Positions 51,601 to 64,000 of a stretch of DNA of 64,000 bases are shown here, in pieces; within the stretch, counting starts at the first letter, position 1, and each line of letters begins with the position of its first letter. The translations under genes were made by a program, and so were the position numbers. Source of the DNA: Scatophagus argus. Lineage: Eukaryota; Chordata; Actinopteri; Scatophagidae. The DNA lies in NCBI RefSeq assembly GCF_020382885.2, contig NC_058501.1, positions 18,968,001 through 19,032,000 on the forward strand. The letters are read 5' to 3'. A model generated the notes under the pieces. That model had not been told where the DNA came from. It searched no databases and was given only the letters and a program-made list of their open reading frames with translations.

Positions 51601-52502
51601 ACAAAAAGAAGACAAAAAGCAATTATCAGTGACGCTGTATGCAACAGGTGAAGTTGTACATTGTAAATGGATTTGCGGGCTGTGAAGGGCTGAAAGAGAA
51701 ACTAGAAGAAATGGACTAGCAACAAATCAGAAGTGCTGCTTGGGCACTTTAATGATTTGTGTCCAGCACAGCTATTGAGGTGCATTATGGGAAGTGGAGG
51801 TTTGAAGTTCTTCAAAGCAGTACTTAAATGCTTAGCACTTCTTCATACATCTACCCCACTGGATTTCAGAGGGACCAGCGCATTCGCCTCAACTATACTC
51901 ATCTAATCACTGTGATTTTTTATTATTTACTCTGCAGTATAAACACTTGCATGCAAAACACACGACAAAGCTATAACTTATACTACACAACAGTAAGTTT
52001 TAAGTGGTTACATTAAACTACATCCAAGTATGTTCACTTCTAATGCTTGAGCACCTTTGCTGTTAATCCATTCATACATTTATATTAATAACATTTCTCT
52101 AAATAACATAGTCATTAGGTTAAAAGGGAGTATTTGACCTTCTGCATAAGTGTGGGCAGGATCATGTCAAAGATGACAGGAAAAACAGGAATCTGATGTA
52201 ATACCGTGCAACTATTGCTGAACGGCTTACGCAGCTTTTACTTCAGCAGCTAATATCCATCAAAGTAATTCCTTATTTCCAAAACCGTCAGTCTATAGGG
52301 ACCCACGTGCACGTTTGCGGCTGGGCGGAAGCTAACCTGTTTGGCTTTCATGAGTCGGCCCATTGGAGTTCGGCGGACACAAACGCAGCACTTTGGTCTT
52401 GAGTTCTTTACACATTTCTCCTCCGAGGCGACGAGCTGCGGCTGAACTGTGAGCTCCTCTGGATTTGAGTAAATCGACGGCGATGTAACCAACAGACTTC
52501 AT
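48671..52502 (-). CDS. yrdc: Threonylcarbamoyl-AMP synthase YRDC, 6 exons, 265 aa
   Basis: Makes threonylcarbamoyl-AMP from threonine, bicarbonate and ATP, the first step of the universal t6A modification of tRNAs reading ANN codons; it acts in cytosol and mitochondria. Exons from the start: 52337-52502, 51336-51531, 50451-50565, 50224-50343, 49908-50038, 48671-48740; 266 codons with stop (human 279 aa). After a variable N-terminal ~55 residues comes the Sua5/YciO/YrdC fold: VVAVPTDTIYGLAC, DIKGRNLQKPLAICVG, LLPGPVTLVFERSEVLN, LVGVRIPDHSFM, PLALTSANISSH and RLGSTVVDLS, then the C-terminal IIRPGCALS. The K-G-R and TSAN motifs bind substrate and nucleotide in the family. The gene is divergent from the small gene at 52908 and follows maneal, as in human. 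Confidence 0.96.
49583..49832 (+). repeat. Common teleost interspersed repeat in yrdc intron 5
   Basis: Starts with a (CCAT)n tract leading into TTTTCTATACCGCTTATCC, then GTCAGGGTCGCGGGGG, CTGGTCGCCAGTCAATCGCA and a TGTGGGAGGAAGCC end, a block found in very many fish genomes, often as the end of a retroelement. It is truncated here. Superfamily left open. Confidence 0.8.
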
Positions 52503-52907
52503 AAATTCAAAGCTAAAGCCGCGAATGTTATTTCACAGCTGGGAGCATGTTGTCGTCTGATGAAATGACACGTCTTCCGGGTTACGCCTCCAAAACAATG
52601 ACGCAAAGTTTCTTAAAGGGCCAGCTGCACACTGATGTCCGGATGTCAGATGTCCGGTAGAAAAGTTTTTAAAAAAGAAAAGATTAAAAAAAAGATAAGA
52701 TGATAATTCTAATTGCTATTATGTGAACTAGTTAGTTAAAAAGCTTATGAACACATATTTTAACATCTTAGCCAAATTTCACGTGCCCGTCTGTCCTTCT
52801 CATTTTTCATTCATTAGGAAGATGTAAGTCACCTGTGAGCATCTGCTCATAAACGCAGAGGTCGCACATGTGGAGCGTTTACGGAACAGATAACAGCATA
52901 TTCCAAT
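52503..52907. promoter_or_regulatory. Compact divergent promoter between yrdc and the small gene
   Basis: Only 405 bp separate the two start codons. The right start codon sits in CCAATATGGCTTC, which resembles a YY1/TISU-type initiator overlapping the ATG. GACGCAAAG and similar elements are near the yrdc end. A bidirectional promoter is inferred from spacing. Confidence 0.5.
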
Positions 52908-53374
52908 ATGGCTTCGGACGCAGGTAACAAAACATGTTTTTGTGTGTGCGTGTGTGTTTCTGTTACGATATCGATATGTCTTTAAGTGTGCTTGTTAAAC
53001 GGTTAAAGATTGTACAGAAAATGCAGCGAGCCAGCTGACTGATGAGGGCCTTTCGCCGGTCAAACAGGTCAGACACGAGCTGGAGCTTTAACTTTTGATG
53101 GCCGTTGGCCCAAACTAACTGGTGCCGGACGCGTTTTGTCCTCCACAGAAGCTGGAAGACGTCGAAGGCAAACTGGTGAGCCTGTCTGAGAAGATAACCC
53201 TGTGCAACAGAGTTCTGAATGACTTGAAGGACCTAAGTGATGTTCTAGTGGTGAGTTCTCTTCTTTCTTTTTTGGACATTTGTGATTTTCTGCAGGTTCT
53301 CAGAGTTAATTTTGGTTTATGTCCCACAGAGACAATCTGTTCACGATGTGTCCCTGTCACCGCTGCGGAAGTGA
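52908..53374 (+). CDS. Small coiled-coil-like protein, 4 exons, 73 aa (possible C1orf122 counterpart)
   Basis: Exons 52908-52923, 53009-53067, 53149-53250 and 53330-53374 join in frame (74 codons with stop) with good donors (GTAACA, GTCAGA, GTGAGT) and acceptors. The product starts MASDADCTENAASQ, has a heptad-like helix (KLEDVEGKLVSLSEKI, then NRVLNDLKDLSDVL) and ends SLSPLRK. No signal peptide or membrane segment is visible. I do not recognise the family. By position, divergent from yrdc and tail-to-tail with mtf1, it corresponds to human C1orf122, whose helical middle has similar L/VE/L spacing, but the sequence similarity is weak. No function can be stated. Confidence 0.65.
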
Positions 53375-53456
53375 GCAGAAGTGGAACAGTCCTTTCTTCT
53401 TCTTCTTCTTTTTTTACTTCTATCAACTCAGTCAGTTTTAACCATTGTAAGATTTC

Positions 53457-53500
53457 ATTAAACGGAAGAAACATTTCAGTGACAAGGATAAGGTTTTATT
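53457..53500. terminator. Facing polyadenylation signals of the small gene and mtf1
   Basis: ATTAAA on + at 53457-53462 (small gene) and AATAAA on - (tttatt at 53495-53500, mtf1) lie about 33 nt apart. Each cleavage site, about 15-30 nt beyond its signal, would run into the other transcript. Confidence 0.5.
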
Positions 53501-56500
53501 AGTATTATATTGCTCTCAATTCAGAAAGTTATTTATCATAATACTTTATATGAAACAAGCATAAGCAAACATTTTTCACATTATACATTCTTTTAAAAAT
53601 ACAAATCCATAACAATTCCTCACTCTTTGGGTGTCAAGACATTCCTTTGGAAGCATATAGTTTCCCCATTTCAAAAAAAAAGAAAAAGAAAAAAAAATGT
53701 AAATAAAAATCTGTTTTTGAGAAATTCTCATTTTCCAAAAACACTCAATGTGCTTCCAAACAAATGTCAACCAACATCGGCGATTTGCTTACGTTGCCAT
53801 TTCTGGTTAAGTCCAGAAAGACAAACCTTGTGGGCCACGTTTTTAACAAAAAAAAGATTCTCTGCTTATTGACTAAAACAAATATTGGTGACTATAACTT
53901 TGATTTTCACTGAAGATGAGCCAGCAGATTATCCACATGTCAAATTTAAATATGTGCAAGGCTGAGATGATTACATAAATGGAGTGAGCCCAAATAAACA
54001 TGTTTGTGCATAAAATGTAGAAGTAAAAAAACAAAAACTAAAAACAAAAAAAAAGTATAGGAAAATCTGAACACAGTTGACCAAAAATAATTCTTAAAAC
54101 AGAATCACTCATCACTAAACACACCTTAAAACAAATCCAGTTGAAGGAAAGCCGTGGTGCAACATTTATGGGCATAGTACTCGGATGGACACACCGCAAA
54201 ATCCAGATTCACAACACCAGAAATATAAAATGCAATATACTGGGGTTCATGGAGCATGTTCATCTTATATGCATTTGAAAGACAGCTGTTGCGTGTGGAG
54301 TTCTGCATATCAGGTTGTAGCAGAATATCATTTAATGGCGGGAGGAATAAATAATCTTTTTGTGTCGGAGTCTGTATTTAAACTCGTGAATGCCGCACTT
54401 ATAATTGCATAGTTTTGTTTAATGACTGTATGCATGTATGGGAATATGTCTTGATGGTATGAACTTGACTCCAGGCAGTAATTAGTGATAGTACCATAAC
54501 AGCGAAATGTCTGGTAAATTATTAGCATTTTGCAAGACGATAAAGACAGTCCTGATATTGAATACCTCATATGAAGAAAGGTTTAGAGGACAAAATGTGT
54601 GACTGGAGTTTTTAACAACATATCTAACCTCCTTCTTGAAACAGCTCCACTCTTAAATTATTGCAAAAATAAAAGAAAGTCAGATGTGATTTCTGGGACA
54701 TGCATTTCAATTGTCTAAAATGTAGAATCACATCACCTGCATTTGTGATGTAGCTGATTTTATTTTAGGCAACGCTAAATATCCATTAAGGACTTTGTAA
54801 TGACTTTCTTTTTATATATTTAAAAAAAAAAAAAAACAACTTTTCTGTCATGATGCTTTTGCCTCATTGTGATTTGTGACTGCCTGAGACTCGGTGACGA
54901 TGAGTGTGTTGGCATGTCAGTTGTAAGAGTGAAGCAGAGACTGCCAAGGCAAAAAAGGCTCATAGAACAGTTACGTTGTAAGGCCAAGTAGCTCTACACT
55001 CGAGTATACAGGGCATAATGCCTTCCCGCTATCATTGCATTGTGTCCCACGTGAAACAATACTGTTAAATTATACTCTGAGGAGGAGGAGGAGGCTATGT
55101 GTTACATACATTTTGTTACTATGTACAAAAGCCCAGCTGCTAGTAGAACTATTCAACTCAACAACAACAAAAAAACCTCTTCTGCATAATGTGACTGGGT
55201 GGGTGGGGGTGGGGGTGGGGGTGCCAGGATACATGAGCTCCAAACTTTGAGAGTTAGTAATTCAAGTCTATAAAAAAATACAAATTCTAGAATAATCTAC
55301 AAGTTTCTTAAAGATGTTTACGCTAAAATGTACTGTATTTACACTGTCGCCAGGACACAAACTTTCAAATGCTACTTTACAGCAGTTGTGTACAAAAGTC
55401 TGTAGCGGTGCTGCACCTCAGCTAACAAAGCTGTCAGATTACTCATGTTACGAGTTAGTGTGCAATAAACAGGGAAGAGTGCAGCAAAACGTAGGGCTAC
55501 TGCAAGAGTGGGACATCTTGTAAGAAAAACTTAAGTCTGAGTGACAAATTAAGGGAACCAGGATCAGTTATGACTTGATGCATCCCTGAGAGGGTCACAA
55601 CCCTATAAAACATGGGATGTTGACAGTAGTTCCTTACCGTTTCATTGTGGACAATTTTGCAAACAAGCAGATCCTAGAGGATTAATTTGCACAGCTGTGC
55701 AGTCTACTATAAGTCCTCCGCCTCTCTTCTCAAATTTTCTTTAAGCAAAACCCCTTACGTCATTAAAAAAATTAAAAAAGCAATTCAGTAACATAAAAAA
55801 CAGCTCAACTTAAAAACACAAACGCAAAAAAAAAAAAAAAAAGACTGGAATAAATTAATAATAGATTTCTCTGCTATCTTGAAGATATTATTACCAGCAT
55901 AATGCAAAAATCAAGCATTAAAATAAATTAACATGTACAATTTTAAATTAGTTTAAGTTATAGGCAACTTATTGATGTACTGACTTAATTTCACTTAAAA
56001 AAAAAAAAGACAGGCTGATCTGGTCACAGGTTTGTTTTCTCAATTAGTAAATAACTGTCAAAATAAGTAGAAAACAATTATCACATTTTCTGGAATACAT
56101 TAGTCTTACTAGGAAACAAAAATACTTAGGAAATCACTTCATATTTTATGACAGCCTTATGAGGGGCTCTTGTGCCCAACCCCTTCAATTTCCTGCTGGG
56201 AGCGATGCTTGATAAATTTATAGCAAATTCCTCTAATATACAGTGCATTCTGGTCAGTTGCATACCAGCTTTAAGCATTTGTTAGGACCTGCAGTACAGT
56301 ACACGGATATACAGACAAGTTTTGTTTTCCTGCTTGGGCCAGAAACCTTCAAGTCAGGCAAGTGGAACTCTCAAGTTATCAGTGCTTGGACAAAACTCAT
56401 TTGCTTCATTCAATCAATTCAGAAAGGATATCAAGGGTTATTATATACAGTTTGATTATAACAAAGGATCTACTGCCTTTCCCCTGCATTAAATTGCAAT

Positions 56501-56776
56501 GATGTTGCTAAATCTCAATAAGCAAACTAATCCTGTTTTTAAAAACTCAACTACTGTAATGAAACTCAAAAATTATTCATAGTGCGTGTATATATGTTGC
56601 ACAATGCCACACAGAACAGAATGCACTGCAGGTACAAGGGGTTTTTGATGAACACACTATATAGGGAGAAAGAAAAGGCGTCACTGTGGAGAATGACTCG
56701 AGACGTGGGTGGAATTGATGCCTGTGGATATGTGGGTGCAACAAACACATGGTGCCAGACTCAGAAGGCAGCTCTT
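53501..56776 (-). other. Probable long 3' UTR of mtf1
   Basis: About 3.3 kb of AT-rich sequence after the mtf1 stop without exons. It holds A-runs (about 54822-54836, 55827-55842) and a G-rich tract at 55197-55223 (C-rich in the mtf1 RNA). Internal signals could give shorter forms. Confidence 0.5.
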
Positions 56777-62414
<5,638 letters not shown>

Positions 62415-64000
62415 CTAATAGAGGAAGAAAAAGAGGGGGAAATCAGTGTATAAACTTGTTTGAATTTAACTGGCGGAAATCATCTTGAAGTTGAAACAAA
62501 ATATAATATTACCTTTCTTAAAAAAATTGTTAATTCATCCGTGTACTAACCAGCCTTGCCATACTATGAAAAGTGACAGTGTGAGTCAGAGTGACCTATC
62601 AGATGGGCCTTAAACGCAATGACTCAGCCACCCATACAGCACACACAGCCGGTGTGCACAAAGGACAGTGATAATGACCAACCCCCCATGCAACGCATCC
62701 CCTCCAATTCAGTTTCACAGCACCATTCTCCAGTGCAGTGTGGCAGTCTCCTGATCTCACACAAAAGCCCTGAGGCAATGTGAATAAAGGCAGTCTATCC
62801 TTCCCTTCAAAAAAATGCTATCCTGTATTGAACACAAAGTCAGGCGAAAGAAGCCTGTGGTTGACCAATTCGACAAGCAAATCCCCTTTCTCAGCTATCA
62901 TTATTACTGTAACTTTCTGCCATGATCCTCTTTCGGGATCTTGTTAAAAAAAAAAAAAAAGAAGATTAAATAAATAACAAACCCTACCATAAAATTACCC
63001 ATAAACATGACTTTCAAGATAAGATACCCCATGTTTACTCTGCTATATTAAATCAAGCAGTTCCTCAATGTCATTTTTACAGAAAGTAATAAATAAACCT
63101 CTAATTTATATCTCTGATATCTTTGCTTTGTTGAAGACATTTGAGATCGAACTATTTGTTCTGTAAGAGTCTTGGAAGAAATTGGAAAACAATTTACACA
63201 AAAGAAAGGAGACTGAATTAAAATTTTTAGCCCTCTTTTCGAATTCAAAACATTTTTGAACAGCTTATTAAAAACTGCCTGACTGTGAATGATAATACAC
63301 TTGGCACCTAAGTGCTGAGCTGAGCAAGTTTCTTCATGATCATTTCTCATAGCACATTAAGTGGCGTGTTACTCATACACATCAGTGAAAATGCTATGCT
63401 GTTCATGGAACGAGTCAACCTCAATGGTTCACTTCAGGACACACCTAGTTAGATTATGAATCATACCATGAAAAGGACGAAACCTGCTTAGCTGTTATAT
63501 ATATATATATACAGAGAAAATGATATAAAGCTGATTAACTTTCCTTTCAGTCCTCCTTACAAACACTAATCTGAGTGACGGGTAGTCAAAGCCCATTCAT
63601 TTAGATTTTAAGGATGTGGGAGAGATCATCTGTTAAACAAACATCCATGCAATTCCACTGTGGGTAGCCTGCTTAAGCTTGTAGCCTGGTACTGCATTCA
63701 TCTCCCACTCCATCGTGACTCCTTGTCATCAGCCATTCAATCACTGTGAGAGACCATTGTATGTTTTGGGCTCCCACATGCATCGTGTAAAGAGACCACT
63801 TCATGGTTGTGTGAGTATTTACCGTAACATCACCAAGTGCTTGGTGTTGCTCGTCATTATGGTTTTTACCTGTTGTACAGCGATCTGTTGTTTACAGGAA
63901 ATAGTCATTCTTTACTAATATTTCACAAAATATCATGCCATTGCAGATGATAAGCTTTGAATATTTTTTTAATTATACTAATAATTTTCATACCATGGTA
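62415..64000. other. mtf1 intron (5' side), no exon seen
   Basis: Upstream of the first finger exon and still inside mtf1. I found no exon matching the acidic N-terminal part of MTF1. It has an A-run near 62945 and a short TA repeat at 63497-63512. Confidence 0.5.

Noticed and set aside
62415..64000. The first coding exon of mtf1
   Set aside because: No segment here matches the acidic MTF1 N-terminus; it must lie beyond 64000.

Overview
The window is animal, specifically teleost fish (probably percomorph), nuclear DNA. It is AT-rich, its genes are split into many short exons with GT-AG introns, and it carries fish-type dispersed repeats and degenerate DNA transposons. Every gene was assembled by joining splice-bounded exons by eye. 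Reading frames, splice phases and total lengths agree for all complete genes. No bacterial features (operons, CRISPR) are present, and I found no tRNA or rRNA gene.

Layout from left to right: 51-163 (+), last exon of a gene that by position and orientation is probably themis2; 2178-7303 (-), rpa2, 275 aa; 8304-10814 (+), smpdl3b, 455 aa; 11635-16083 (-), mecr, 381 aa; 21054-30525 (-), lin28a, 195 aa, preceded on the + axis by a long AT-rich stretch that looks like its 3' UTR with let-7 and miR-125 sites; 34349-46269 (+), maneal, 444 aa; 48671-52502 (-), yrdc, 265 aa; 52908-53374 (+), a small 73-aa coiled-coil-like protein; 56777-62414 (-), mtf1, with its first exons beyond the right edge.

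The genes do not form one pathway. They are housekeeping or regulatory genes: ssDNA binding (RPA2), a GPI-anchored phosphodiesterase (SMPDL3B), mitochondrial fatty acid synthesis (MECR), let-7 control (LIN28A), Golgi endomannosidase-like (MANEAL), t6A tRNA modification (YRDC) and metal-responsive transcription (MTF1). From memory of human gene order, the block joins neighbourhoods that sit apart on human 1p36-p34. Two divergent pairs may share promoters (rpa2/smpdl3b and yrdc/small gene), and two convergent pairs have closely spaced or overlapping 3' ends (smpdl3b/mecr and small gene/mtf1).

The most unusual structure is a 1.4-kb foldback-type element (13025-14399) in a mecr intron. It has long inverted arms, internal minisatellites, a 6-bp target duplication, and a captured 5' piece of a BED-zinc-finger hAT-type element. 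It lies 12 nt from a splice donor. I found no convincing new multi-gene system; the remaining observations concern transcript structure, regulation and repeats.
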